From Collinsella sp. AM17-1 (lineage in GTDB: Bacteria > Actinomycetota > Coriobacteriia > Coriobacteriales > Coriobacteriaceae), in contig NZ_QRJZ01000006.1 of assembly GCF_003470665.1 (NCBI RefSeq), positions 1 through 64,000 of the forward strand: a DNA stretch of 64,000 bases. The letters run 5' to 3'. A program made the position numbers and the translations under genes. The notes beneath the pieces are model-generated. The model was not told where the DNA came from. It ran no database searches and worked only from the letters and a program-made list of their open reading frames with translations. Below are positions 7,101-15,243 of this stretch, piece after piece. Numbering within the stretch: the stretch's first letter is position 1; each line of letters opens with the position of its first letter.

Positions 7101-7166
7101 ATTGCGCGACGGCGCCGCAAGGCAGGGGCAGGCCCTGCCGGGTATCGTTTGGCTCTGAAGCGCAAT
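7101..7166 (+). other. Structured nrdD leader element
   Basis: ATTGCGC (7101-7107) pairs perfectly with GCGCAAT (7160-7166). Inside, GGCAGGG (7121-7127) pairs with CCCTGCC (7133-7139). The closed domain ends 28 bases before the start codon. It could be a cis-regulatory RNA or only a local fold. It does not match a riboswitch class I know. Confidence 0.4.
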
Positions 7167-7194
7167 GAGGCTACGACGCGAAAGAGGCAAGAGG

Positions 7195-9417
7195 ATGAAG
7201 ATCATCAAGCGCAGCGGCACCGAGGTTGTCTTTGACATCGATAAGATCGTCAATGCCATCCGCGCCGCAAACTTGGAGGTCGAGGAGAGCTCTCGTCTTA
7301 CCGACCGCCAGGTGGTTTATGCGGCGCAAAACGTCGCCGAGGCATGCGAGAACGCGGGCCACACCGTTTCGGTCGAGGAGATCCAGGATTTGGTCGAGGA
7401 CGAGATCATGCGTCTCGACTGCTACGAGGTCGCCCGCCACTACATCATCTATCGCTATGTTCAGAGCCTGAAGCGCCAGAAGAACACGACCGACGACAAG
7501 ATTCTGTCGCTGATCGAGTGCAATAACGAAGAGGTCAAGCAGGAGAACTCTAACAAGAACCCGACCGTCAATTCCGTCCAGCGCGACTATATGGCCGGCG
7601 AGATTTCAAAGGATCTGACTCAGCGTGTGCTGCTGCCCCAGGAGATCGTGGATGCCCACAATGAGGGCCTGATCCACTTCCACGATTCTGACTACTTTGC
7701 CCAGCACATGCATAACTGCGACCTGGTGAACCTGGAGGACATGCTCCAGAACGGCACCGTTATCTCGGGCACGCTGATCGAGAAGCCGCACAGCTTCTCG
7801 ACTGCCTGCAACATCGCGACGCAGATTATCGCCCAGGTTGCTTCCTCCCAGTACGGCGGCCAGTCTATTTCGCTGACCCATCTCGCCCCCTTTGTTGAGG
7901 TGAGCCGTCAAAAGATTCGCGGCGAGGTTGCCCGCGAGCTCGAGGAGCTCGGTGTTTCGGCATCTCCCGAAAAGGTCCGCGAGGTTGTTGAGGACCGCCT
8001 GCGTGACGAGATCCGTCGCGGCGTCCAGACGATTCAGTATCAGGTCGTGACCCTTATGACCACGAATGGCCAGGCGCCGTTCGTGACGGTCTTTATGTAT
8101 CTCAATGAGGCCCGTACGCCCCAGGAGAAGCACGACCTTGCCATGATTGTGGAGGAGACGCTTCGTCAGCGCTATGAGGGCGTTAAGAACGAAGCCGGCG
8201 TGTGGATCACCCCGGCATTCCCCAAGCTCATCTACGTGCTCGAGGACGATAACATTCGCGAGGATTCGCCGTACTTCTATCTGACCAAGCTCGCCGCCAA
8301 GTGCACCGCCAAGCGCATGGTGCCCGACTACATCTCCGAGAAGAAGATGCGCGAGCTTAAGCTGTCTAAGGGCGAGACTGCCGGCAACGGCGATTGCTAC
8401 ACCTGCATGGGTTGCCGCAGTTTCCTGACGCCCGACCGTTCGGGCAACGGCTTTAACAATGTCGCCAACGCGCTGAACTATGACCCGACCAAGCCTAAGT
8501 ACTACGGTCGCTTTAACCAGGGTGTTGTGACCATCAACCTGCCCGATGTCGCGCTGAGCTCGCATCAGGACATGGATAAGTTCTGGAAGATCTTCGACGA
8601 GCGCCTTGAGCTGTGCCATCGTGCCCTGCTGTGCCGTCATGAGCGCCTGATGGGCACGCTTTCGGATGCCGCGCCGATTCTTTGGCAGTACGGCGCCCTG
8701 GCGCGTCTGAAGAAGGGCGAGACGATCGACAAGCTGCTCGTGGGCGGCTATTCCACCATCAGCCTGGGCTATGCCGGCCTGTATGAGTGCGTCAAGTACA
8801 TGACGGGTCACAGCCACACCGAGAAGGAGGGCACGCCGTTCGCCATGGCCGTCATGCAGCGCATGAACGACAGGTGCGCGGAGTGGAAGGCCGAAAGTGA
8901 TATCGATTTCTCGCTGTACGGTACGCCGTTGGAGTCGACGACCTACAAGTTCGCCAAGTGCCTGCAGCGTCGTTTTGGCATTATCCCGGGCGTGACGGAC
9001 AAGGGCTACATTACTAACAGCTATCACGTCCATGTGTCCGAGGAGATCGATGCCTTCGACAAACTTAAGTTTGAAGGCATGTTCCAGCAGCTTTCGCCGG
9101 GCGGTGCTATCTCCTACGTTGAGGTTCCCAACATGCAGGACAACCTCAAGGCTGTCATTCGCGTGATGCAGTACATCTACGACAACATCATGTACGCCGA
9201 GCTCAACACCAAGAGCGATTACTGCCAGGTGTGCGGCTACGATGGCGAGATCAAGATTGTCGAGGATGACGGCAAGCTGGTGTGGGAGTGCCCCAGCTGC
9301 GGCAACCGCGACCAGGAGAAGATGAACGTCGCTCGTCGTACGTGCGGCTACATCGGTACCCAGTTCTGGAACCAGGGTCGAACCGAGGAGATCCGCGACC
9401 GCGTGCTGCATCTCTAA
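7195..9417 (+). CDS. nrdD: Anaerobic (class III) ribonucleoside-triphosphate reductase
   Basis: NrdD reduces ribonucleoside triphosphates to deoxyribonucleotides under anaerobic conditions using a glycyl radical. The 740-residue protein has an N-terminal ATP-cone (1-92, starting MKIIKRSGTEVVFD), the catalytic barrel, a C-terminal zinc site (CQVCGYDG near 677, CPSCGNR near 698) and the glycyl loop RTCGYIGTQFWNQGR, whose glycine is near residue 717. ATG 7195 is used because AAAGAGG lies seven bases upstream and the ATP-cone begins there; an in-frame ATG at 7165 lies inside the leader stem. The activase nrdG follows after an unusually structured 426-base gap. An NrdR box covers the promoter. Confidence 0.97.
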   Translation: MKIIKRSGTEVVFDIDKIVNAIRAANLEVEESSRLTDRQVVYAAQNVAEACENAGHTVSVEEIQDLVEDEIMRLDCYEVARHYIIYRYVQSLKRQKNTTDDKILSLIECNNEEVKQENSNKNPTVNSVQRDYMAGEISKDLTQRVLLPQEIVDAHNEGLIHFHDSDYFAQHMHNCDLVNLEDMLQNGTVISGTLIEKPHSFSTACNIATQIIAQVASSQYGGQSISLTHLAPFVEVSRQKIRGEVARELEELGVSASPEKVREVVEDRLRDEIRRGVQTIQYQVVTLMTTNGQAPFVTVFMYLNEARTPQEKHDLAMIVEETLRQRYEGVKNEAGVWITPAFPKLIYVLEDDNIREDSPYFYLTKLAAKCTAKRMVPDYISEKKMRELKLSKGETAGNGDCYTCMGCRSFLTPDRSGNGFNNVANALNYDPTKPKYYGRFNQGVVTINLPDVALSSHQDMDKFWKIFDERLELCHRALLCRHERLMGTLSDAAPILWQYGALARLKKGETIDKLLVGGYSTISLGYAGLYECVKYMTGHSHTEKEGTPFAMAVMQRMNDRCAEWKAESDIDFSLYGTPLESTTYKFAKCLQRRFGIIPGVTDKGYITNSYHVHVSEEIDAFDKLKFEGMFQQLSPGGAISYVEVPNMQDNLKAVIRVMQYIYDNIMYAELNTKSDYCQVCGYDGEIKIVEDDGKLVWECPSCGNRDQEKMNVARRTCGYIGTQFWNQGRTEEIRDRVLHL

Positions 9418-9428
9418 TAACCATCCCA

Positions 9429-9566
9429 GGCCGCCCCGTAGCGAGGCCCCGGACCTTTACTCGCTATTTCGGACAGTCCTGGCTCACGACGGAGGCGCCA
9501 CTGGCGCCTCCTGTTCGTGCGGAACTCATATCGAGCAAAGGTCCGGGGCCTCGCTACGGGGCGGCC
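9429..9566. repeat. 138-bp inverted repeat with 35-base arms
   Basis: The left arm 9429-9463 (starting GGCCGCCCCGTAGCGAGGCC) and right arm 9532-9566 are reverse complements with a single mismatch. Between them is a perfect 9-base hairpin GGAGGCGCC-ACT-GGCGCCTCC (9491-9511). No U-tract follows. The size and symmetry suggest a MITE-like element or a very stable RNA structure between nrdD and nrdG. Confidence 0.85.
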
Positions 9567-9678
9567 AAGTTGATGTAGCTGAGATGCAGCACGCAGCCTG
9601 CTCGCTCCTCGAAGTTCTTAGCGGAAATGAGTTGACCTGCGACAACGGTCTGCTTGCGATAACGGTTGAGCTGCAGCA

Positions 9679-9708
9679 TTGTTTTTATTGGACCTCGAAC
9701 CCTATACT
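9679..9708 (+). promoter_or_regulatory. nrdG promoter
   Basis: -35 TTGTTT (9679-9684), 18-base spacer, -10 TATACT (9703-9708). Transcripts from here would carry the 9744-9829 hairpin in their leader. Confidence 0.55.
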
Positions 9709-9743
9709 CGATGTTCGCTGAGTTCATTGAGTATCGCTCGCGA

Positions 9744-9829
9744 GGGGTCTGGAGTATATCGTCCCGCCCGCAGTTTCGCAGGCCGAAGGCCGAGAATGTT
9801 TGAGGACGGGATGATATACTCCAGACCCC
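9744..9829. repeat. 86-bp inverted repeat in the nrdG leader
   Basis: The 23-base arms at 9744-9766 (starting GGGGTCTGGAGTATATCG) and 9807-9829 are complementary with one G-U pair. The loop contains GGCCGAAGGCC. It ends just before the nrdG Shine-Dalgarno AGGAAGG, so folding could influence initiation. Confidence 0.8.
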
Positions 9830-9843
9830 CAGGAAGGTTACCT

Positions 9844-10425
9844 ATGAACTACGCGAACATTAAGTATTTCGACATTGCTGATGGAGAAGGCGTCCGCACT
9901 TCTCTGTTTGTGAGCGGGTGCCGTCGTGGCTGCAAGAATTGCTTTAACTCCGTCGCGTGGGACTTTGCTGCGGGCGAGCCCTTTGATCGTGCCGTCGAGG
10001 ACAAGATTATCGAGAGCCTCGATCATCCCTTTATTGACGGCCTGACGATTCTGGGCGGAGAGCCCATGGAGCCCGAGAACCAGGCGGGGCTCGTTGAGTT
10101 TGTCGAGCGTGTTCGTGCCGCTTATCCTGCGGGGTCAGGAAAGACCATTTGGTGTTTTACCGGCGACGTGCTCGAGGAGCTTATGCCGGGTGGTCGTCAC
10201 CATACCGAGGTCACGGACCGTATCCTTGCCTGCCTCGACATGTTGGTGGATGGCCCGTTTGTTCAGGATCTTTATGATATCTCGTTGCGCTTTAGGGGCT
10301 CGAGTAACCAGCGTGTGATCGATATGAACGCTACGCGCGACCGCGCCGTGCGTGAGGGCGTTGCGCTTTGCGACGCTGTGGAGCTTTGGCGGGACGATCC
10401 AGTCTATTCGACCCATACTATGTAG
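9844..10425 (+). CDS. nrdG: Anaerobic ribonucleotide reductase activating protein (radical SAM)
   Basis: NrdG uses S-adenosylmethionine and a [4Fe-4S] cluster to generate the glycyl radical on NrdD. The 193-residue protein has the cluster motif CRRGCKNC (Cys 26, 30, 33), a glycine-rich ILGGEPM segment for SAM binding, and the length typical of NrdG. ATG 9844 is preceded by AGGAAGG. The frame stays open upstream through the inverted repeat, but that region is non-coding. Although nrdD is upstream, the 426-base gap and a separate promoter at 9679 suggest partly independent expression. Confidence 0.95.
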   Translation: MNYANIKYFDIADGEGVRTSLFVSGCRRGCKNCFNSVAWDFAAGEPFDRAVEDKIIESLDHPFIDGLTILGGEPMEPENQAGLVEFVERVRAAYPAGSGKTIWCFTGDVLEELMPGGRHHTEVTDRILACLDMLVDGPFVQDLYDISLRFRGSSNQRVIDMNATRDRAVREGVALCDAVELWRDDPVYSTHTM

Positions 10426-10491
10426 CTTGTGGTCGATGCCGGAGGGCGTGGTACCATAGCGCGAACGTGAAATCGGAAAAGTGAGGCCCAG

Positions 10492-11049
10492 ATGGTCGAT
10501 CAGGAAAAAGTCGAGGCCGCCATTAAGCTGTTGCTTGAGGGCATAGGCGAGGACCCAACTCGTGAGGGCCTGCTGGAGACCCCGGCGCGCGTTGCCCGTA
10601 TGTATGGTGAGATCGCCGGCGGCATGGACCAGAGTGCCGAGGAGCACCTGTCCAAAACCTTTGCCGTCGCTTCGAACGATTTGGTTATCGAGCGCGACAT
10701 TACGTTCTACTCGCTGTGCGAACATCATCTGCTGCCGTTTTATGGCAAGGCCGCCATTGGTTATATCCCTAACGGTCGGGTGGCTGGGCTTTCCAAGCTC
10801 GCCCGCACGGTTGAGGTTTATGCCCGCCGTCTTCAGCTGCAGGAGCAACTGTGCACACAGGTTGCCGATGCCCTCATGGATTATCTCGCTCCCCAGGGAG
10901 CGATTGTGTTGATGGAGGCCGAGCATATGTGCATGACGATGCGTGGCGTGCAAAAGCCCGGCACCAAGACCGTGACGCTTGCTCGCCGCGGCGTCTTTGA
11001 GACCGATCCCGCGCTCGAGGAGCGTTTCTTTAGGATGCTGGGCCGCTAA
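10492..11049 (+). CDS. folE: GTP cyclohydrolase I
   Basis: Catalyses the first step of tetrahydrofolate biosynthesis, converting GTP to dihydroneopterin triphosphate. The protein has 185 residues, typical for FolE. The zinc ligands are seen in [12 protein letters not shown] and in HMCMTMRG near the C-terminus, together with the [18 protein letters not shown] helix. ATG 10492 follows AGTGAGG. It begins a three-gene run (folE, HD-domain gene, folB) with a two-base gap to the next ORF, so it is probably cotranscribed. folP and folK are not in this cluster. Confidence 0.96.
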   Translation: MVDQEKVEAAIKLLLEGIGEDPTREGLLETPARVARMYGEIAGGMDQSAEEHLSKTFAVASNDLVIERDITFYSLCEHHLLPFYGKAAIGYIPNGRVAGLSKLARTVEVYARRLQLQEQLCTQVADALMDYLAPQGAIVLMEAEHMCMTMRGVQKPGTKTVTLARRGVFETDPALEERFFRMLGR

Positions 11050-11051
11050 CC

Positions 11052-11633
11052 ATGAGAGTCGTCAACGACTTTACATCGAAGACCGATGAGGGGACGTCGC
11101 GTCGCGGCTTTATGGCTTCGGGCCTGGCCCCCTTTGGTGCCATGCCTCGCATTGATTACATTTGTGCCAACGGGCTGTTCCGGCGGCACCTGGGCAACAT
11201 CGTACAGTTGGAATCGGGGCGCATCTTCTGCCGCCACGGTATTGACCATCTGCTCGATGTCGCTCGCATTATGTGGATCAAGAATCTCGAGGAGCAGCTC
11301 GAATTTGACCGCGAGGTCATCTACGCCACGGCACTTCTTCACGATATCGGCAAAGATGAACAGTATGAATCGGGTATATCCCATGATGTTGCAAGCGAAC
11401 GCGTCGCTGATGCGATTCTCGGCGGCATGCCCGATGATGTGGCGTTTGAGCCGGCCGATGCCGCAGCCATTAAGACGGCCATTCTGGGCCATCGAAAGCT
11501 GCGCGTGAACAGCCAACCGCTTGAGCGTCTGCTCTATGCGGCCGACAAAGCATCGCGCGCCTGCTTTGCATGCCCCGCGCGCAATGCTTGCAACTGGAGC
11601 GATGATAAAAAGAACCTGTCGATTCGCGTGTAG
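11052..11633 (+). CDS. HD-domain phosphohydrolase in folate operon
   Basis: A 193-residue HD-superfamily protein. The metal-binding motif is visible as FCRHGIDHLLD followed by ALLHDIGKDE. The family includes metal-dependent phosphohydrolases. Its placement two bases after folE and 43 bases before folB suggests a role in the folate pathway, possibly removing phosphates from dihydroneopterin triphosphate, which has no dedicated enzyme in many bacteria. That role is inference from context. The C-terminus has CFACPARNACNW, a CxxC...C cluster that may bind metal. Confidence 0.75.
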   Translation: MRVVNDFTSKTDEGTSRRGFMASGLAPFGAMPRIDYICANGLFRRHLGNIVQLESGRIFCRHGIDHLLDVARIMWIKNLEEQLEFDREVIYATALLHDIGKDEQYESGISHDVASERVADAILGGMPDDVAFEPADAAAIKTAILGHRKLRVNSQPLERLLYAADKASRACFACPARNACNWSDDKKNLSIRV

Positions 11634-11676
11634 TTAGTTTGCGCGGTTGGGGTTCTAAACGAAGGAGACGATCGCG

Positions 11677-12162
11677 TTGAGTAACAAAAAACTGCCCGAG
11701 AATGCAACCAAGACTGAAGGTGCTGAGCTCGCCCGCCGTGGAAGGGGCGAAATATCCACCGCAACGGCGGTGCCTCACGTGAGCTATGATGATCTGCGCC
11801 ATGCCGATCGTATTGTCATTGACGGCCTTGAGGTTTTTGCCAACCATGGCGTGTATCCCGAGGAGAACGCGCTGGGTCAGAAGTTCATCGTTTCTCTGGT
11901 GCTCTATGCCGACCTGCGCGCGGCGGGGGAGCACGATAACCTGGATGCCTCGATTGACTACGGCTCGGTGTGCCACGATGTTGATGGCTATCTGCGCGAG
12001 CACACGTTTAAGCTCATCGAGGCGGCAGCCGAGGGTGTGGCCCAGATGCTGCTGCGTCGTTATCCCTCGCTGCTTGGTGTGCGCATCAAGCTCGATAAGC
12101 CGTGGGCTCCTGTTGGCCTGCCCCTGGCAAGCTGCGGCGTCGAGATCGAGCGCGTGCGTTAG
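11677..12162 (+). CDS. folB: Dihydroneopterin aldolase
   Basis: FolB cleaves 7,8-dihydroneopterin to 6-hydroxymethyl-dihydropterin and glycolaldehyde. The core (from about residue 42) has the family signature GLEVFANHGVYPEENALGQK and the catalytic lysine region IKLDKPWAPVG. The 161-residue chain is about 40 residues longer than usual because of a charged N-terminal extension of unknown use. The start is TTG 11677 with GAAGGAG ten bases upstream. A downstream start would remove the extension, but I see no better RBS. Last gene of the folE cluster, seven bases from the convergent metallopeptidase gene. Confidence 0.9.
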   Translation: MSNKKLPENATKTEGAELARRGRGEISTATAVPHVSYDDLRHADRIVIDGLEVFANHGVYPEENALGQKFIVSLVLYADLRAAGEHDNLDASIDYGSVCHDVDGYLREHTFKLIEAAAEGVAQMLLRRYPSLLGVRIKLDKPWAPVGLPLASCGVEIERVR

Positions 12163-12168
12163 GCGACG

Positions 12169-12945
12169 CTAGAGCTCGTCGGCGGGCGGTTTTTTGAGCC
12201 GCTGCGACAGGGCTCTATTGTCGGGGCAGTACGTGTCGAGCAGGGCATGGAACCGTTGATTGTGGCTCGGCTCGAGCAGATGAACGAGCTCGTGGGCGAC
12301 AACCATGTCGAGGCATTCGACAGGGTAGGCGGCCAGTTCGCGTGCGATGCGAATGGCGCCGGTTTTGGGCGTGCATGAGCCCCAGCGCGTCTTCATACTG
12401 CGCACGGAGGCGCGGGAGACGGCGACACCCATTGCGATTTCGTACGCGTGCACCATATCGCGCAGCGCCGATGTGACCTCGGACGTATAGAGCTGGTCGA
12501 TGTGGGCTTGGAGCTCGTCGGACGTTAGGCCGTCGAGGATTGCGCGCCGCTTGGCCTGTGGGCCTTCGTCCGATTCGTCGGTACCCATAAAACTTGCGAA
12601 GGTGGCCTGCTTGGGCCGCGGTGCGGGCGATGCAAAGTTGTGATCGAGTGCGTCCTGTACCGTGATGGGCTTGCCCCAAAGTGCAATGATGGACGAGGGG
12701 CTGAGCGGCTCTCGCGCCGTCGCCTGACGTTGCTCGCGCTGGGCAAGTCGGCCGATAATCCAGGCGCTGTTGCGCTTCACAAACGCTTCGATGCGCTCGC
12801 GACCGGCGCCGAGCGGTGCGCTGGCGTGGACCTCACCGCTCGATGTGACGCGTAGGTTGAAGTTCTTGACGCGTTTTTTGGTAACGATGACGGGCAAGGC
12901 CGTCCCATCCGGTCGAGATACGGAAATCGTAAATTGCTGCGTCAA
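12169..12945 (-). CDS. SprT/YgjP-like zinc metallopeptidase (DUF45)
   Basis: A 258-residue predicted cytoplasmic metallopeptidase of the YgjP/DUF45 family. The zinc motif is HELVHLLEPSHNQRF, with the third ligand likely the His of the SHNQRFH segment. The conserved RWGSCTPKTGAIR segment precedes it. I chose TTG at 12945 with AAAGGA six bases upstream. Longer in-frame starts would run into the hairpin at 12969-13002. Substrate unknown. It follows the dipeptidase gene on the same strand with a hairpin between them. Confidence 0.82.
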   Translation of the reverse strand: MTQQFTISVSRPDGTALPVIVTKKRVKNFNLRVTSSGEVHASAPLGAGRERIEAFVKRNSAWIIGRLAQREQRQATAREPLSPSSIIALWGKPITVQDALDHNFASPAPRPKQATFASFMGTDESDEGPQAKRRAILDGLTSDELQAHIDQLYTSEVTSALRDMVHAYEIAMGVAVSRASVRSMKTRWGSCTPKTGAIRIARELAAYPVECLDMVVAHELVHLLEPSHNQRFHALLDTYCPDNRALSQRLKKPPADEL

Positions 12946-12968
12946 AAGCGGTCCTTTGGGTTGGGGAC

Positions 12969-13002
12969 GGGCCGGCATGTCGACCGTTCGGCATGCCGGC
13001 CC
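12969..13002. repeat. Intergenic hairpin between dipeptidase and DUF45 peptidase
   Basis: GGGCCGGCATG (12969-12979) and CATGCCGGCCC (12992-13002) form a perfect 11-base stem with a 12-base loop. There is no U-tract on either strand. It may slow RNA decay or weakly terminate the dipeptidase transcript. Confidence 0.6.
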
Positions 13003-13019
13003 GCTCAAGGGATGTGAAA

Positions 13020-14033
13020 CTAATAACGCTCAAAGAAGGCAAGCGCGTTGTCGCTGCAGAGCTTTTGCATCACGGTCTTGCCAAAGTGCTTGGAGAGCAT
13101 GTTCTGGAACTCGGGCATCATGCTGGCATCGGAGAGGAAAGCGGGCACCGTGGCGCCGTCCCAGTCGCCGCCGAGCGCGATGACATCTTCGCCGCCCAGG
13201 TCGAGCCAGTGCTCGATATGGGCCGCCAGCTGGTCGAAGGTGACATCTGCAGCGGTCTCGTCGGTTGCTTCGTTAGACAGGAACTCGCTGCAGTAGTTGA
13301 GGCCGACGATGCCGCCCATGTCGCGAATGGTGCGGAACTGGTCGTCGGTAAGGTTGCGCTTGACGCCGCAAACCGCACGGGAGTTGGAGTGGCTGGCGAC
13401 GAAGGGGCGCGTGGCGCGGGCGGCAACTTCGTCAAAGCACTCGTCGTTAAGATGGGAGACGTCAAGCACCATGCCGGCGTGCTCCATCTGCGTAAGCGCC
13501 TCGATGCCGGCGGCGGTGAGGCCGGCGTGGGTATCGTGTCCGCTCGCGAGCGGTCCCTGCGCATTCCAGCTGAGTGATGACATGAGCACGCCCAAGCTCT
13601 TGAGCACCTCGATCAGCGCGGGGTCCTCGGCAAAGAACGTGGCGTTTTCGATAGTGTGGATGCAGGCGACCTTGCCGCCCTTGAGCGCAGGGCGAATGTC
13701 GGCGGCGCTGCGTACGTTGACCATGCGGTCGTGGTTGAGCATTGCCTGGCCGCTCATGTGCGCCATGATCTGCGCCTGGAAGCGCGCGGCGTGGGCGGTG
13801 GGAATCTCGTCGGGGACAAACGTGGCGAAGCACTGTGCCCACGGCGTATTGCCGATCTTTGCGAGCGAGATGGCGCAGGCGTTGCCCTCGATGAGGTCGA
13901 AATCCTGCGGATGCGTTTCGTCGCCGGGGAAATACCCGTCGGTGCCCGCGGTAAAGCGCAGGTCGAGATCGAGCGTGGCCCAGCCGATGCGATCGGCGGT
14001 GTCGCAGTGTAGGTCAAATACGGGAAATGCCAT
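13020..14033 (-). CDS. Membrane dipeptidase (peptidase family M19)
   Basis: A 337-residue zinc dipeptidase of the renal dipeptidase family. It begins MAFPVFDLHCDTAD, with the first metal ligands in DLHCD. Later motifs are the bridging glutamate in CIHTIENA, DVSHLNDECF, ASHSNSRAVC and GGDWDGA. Family members cleave dipeptides including D-amino-acid containing ones. No signal peptide or anchor is seen, so it is probably cytoplasmic. ATG 14033 has GGAGGAAC upstream; a longer start at 14063 is less likely. It is divergent from slyD. Confidence 0.9.
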   Translation of the reverse strand: MAFPVFDLHCDTADRIGWATLDLDLRFTAGTDGYFPGDETHPQDFDLIEGNACAISLAKIGNTPWAQCFATFVPDEIPTAHAARFQAQIMAHMSGQAMLNHDRMVNVRSAADIRPALKGGKVACIHTIENATFFAEDPALIEVLKSLGVLMSSLSWNAQGPLASGHDTHAGLTAAGIEALTQMEHAGMVLDVSHLNDECFDEVAARATRPFVASHSNSRAVCGVKRNLTDDQFRTIRDMGGIVGLNYCSEFLSNEATDETAADVTFDQLAAHIEHWLDLGGEDVIALGGDWDGATVPAFLSDASMMPEFQNMLSKHFGKTVMQKLCSDNALAFFERY

Positions 14034-14153
14034 AGTTCCTCCGGTTGCAGCGTTTCTTTGCAAACTGTCCTTGAATTGTATGACTAGGGTATAGTTAGCG
14101 CCATATGTTCATGGCGGTCCGCGTTGTGCGCCGCCCTTATCACGGAGGTTACC

Positions 14154-14582
14154 ATGTCCAACCAGGGCAAGAAGGTTAAGACTCATTATCGCGGCACGCT
14201 CGATGACGGCACGCAGTTCGATAGCTCCTACGATCGCGGCGAGCCGCTGGAGTTCACCTGCGGCGCCGGCCAGATGATCAAGGGCTTCGACGCTGCTGTT
14301 GTCGACATGCAGGTGGGCGAGAAGAAGACTGTGCACATCCCGGCTGCCGATGCCTACGGCGAGCACAACCCCGAGATGGTCCTGACCTTCCCGGCCGAGC
14401 AGGTTCCCAACATCGAGCAGATCGAGAAGGGCATGAAGCTCTTCCTGTCCACGCCGAGCGGTATGCCCGTCCCCGCCGTCGTCATTGACGTGACGCCCGA
14501 GGCTGTGACGCTCGACGCCAACCACGAGCTGGCCGGCAAGGACCTCAACTTTGATATCGAGCTCGTCGAGGTCGAGGGCTAG
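14154..14582 (+). CDS. slyD: SlyD-type FKBP peptidyl-prolyl isomerase
   Basis: A 142-residue peptidyl-prolyl cis-trans isomerase and chaperone. The FKBP halves (THYRGTLDDGTQFDSSYD and DANHELAGKDLNFDIELVEV) flank an inserted IF domain around residues 70-125, the SlyD layout. The histidine-rich nickel-binding tail of E. coli SlyD is absent. ATG 14154 follows CGGAGG. It is followed three bases later by a UreE-like gene, which hints at a metal-delivery role. A -10 TATAGT is at 14090-14095 with no clear -35. Confidence 0.88.
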   Translation: MSNQGKKVKTHYRGTLDDGTQFDSSYDRGEPLEFTCGAGQMIKGFDAAVVDMQVGEKKTVHIPAADAYGEHNPEMVLTFPAEQVPNIEQIEKGMKLFLSTPSGMPVPAVVIDVTPEAVTLDANHELAGKDLNFDIELVEVEG

Positions 14583-14585
14583 AGC

Positions 14586-15161
14586 ATGCCTGAACGCTTG
14601 GTTTCGACGACATGCTTGGGAAATCTCAACGATCCGTCCTATGAACTCCTACTTCGCCGGGAGCTGGGCGGTGTCTTTGAAGTTGACGAGCTCCTGCTCG
14701 ATTGGGACCAGGCTGATGCGCGCACGTTTGTGGGCGTGACGGAGCTGGGGCGCACGGTCGATGTTCGGCTGGCGTCCGACGGCGGTCGTCTTGCCGACGG
14801 CGACGTGCTCGCCATTGACCGTTTGGGCATGGCGCCCGTGGCGGTTGTCGTGCGCCTGCGCAGCGCCGAGGTTTATTTAGTCGAAGTTGACCGCATGGAC
14901 CCGATTGCGCTCGCGCATGCGTGCTGGGAGATCGGCAATATGCACGCGCCGCTTTTCCGAGGCGACTCGGACGAGCATACCGTGCGCATGTATACGCCGG
15001 TGCAGCCTGTTTTGGGCCGCATGCTCCGGGGTGTCGAGGGTGTTCGGCTCTCGGTGGTTACGCGCGAGCTCGATGCCAGTCGGCGCTTTGCGTCGAGCGC
15101 GGCGGATGTTGTCGTGAGTATGGCTCCCGACTTTACAATCGTAAAGGCGGCGCGTGGTTAA
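14586..15161 (+). CDS. UreE-like metallochaperone protein
   Basis: A 191-residue protein whose second half resembles the nickel-binding domain of urease accessory protein UreE: LAHACWEIGNMHAPLF, then a RMYTPVQPVLGRMLRG helix corresponding to the UreE C-terminal region. The N-terminal part would be the peptide-binding domain (VDVRLASDGGRLADGD). There is no histidine-rich tail. No urease structural genes are in the window. It is translated with slyD (three-base gap), so a nickel chaperone pair serving another enzyme such as hydrogenase is plausible but unproven. The UreE assignment is from motif resemblance. Confidence 0.65.
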   Translation: MPERLVSTTCLGNLNDPSYELLLRRELGGVFEVDELLLDWDQADARTFVGVTELGRTVDVRLASDGGRLADGDVLAIDRLGMAPVAVVVRLRSAEVYLVEVDRMDPIALAHACWEIGNMHAPLFRGDSDEHTVRMYTPVQPVLGRMLRGVEGVRLSVVTRELDASRRFASSAADVVVSMAPDFTIVKAARG

Positions 15162-15172
15162 CGCGCATATAT

Positions 15173-15215
15173 GCAAGACGGACTTTGAGAGGCAACGATT
15201 CAAAGTCCGTCTTGC
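15173..15215 (+). terminator. Strong hairpin after ureE-like gene
   Basis: GCAAGACGGACTTTGA (15173-15188) and its exact reverse complement (15200-15215) form a 16-base stem with an 11-base loop. The following sequence TGTTGATG is only weakly U-rich, so termination efficiency is uncertain. Confidence 0.55.
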
Positions 15216-15243
15216 TGTTGATGAGATGTTTTGGGGGAAACAT

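Noticed and set aside
7606..9411. 601-codon antisense ORF opposite nrdD
   Set aside because: Runs the length of a clear NrdD gene; composition artefact with no domain.
9554..9679. Minus-strand 41-codon ORF starting MLQLNRYRKQTVV
   Set aside because: Poor RBS and its stop lies inside the inverted-repeat arm; could be a decayed fragment, but support is too weak to list.
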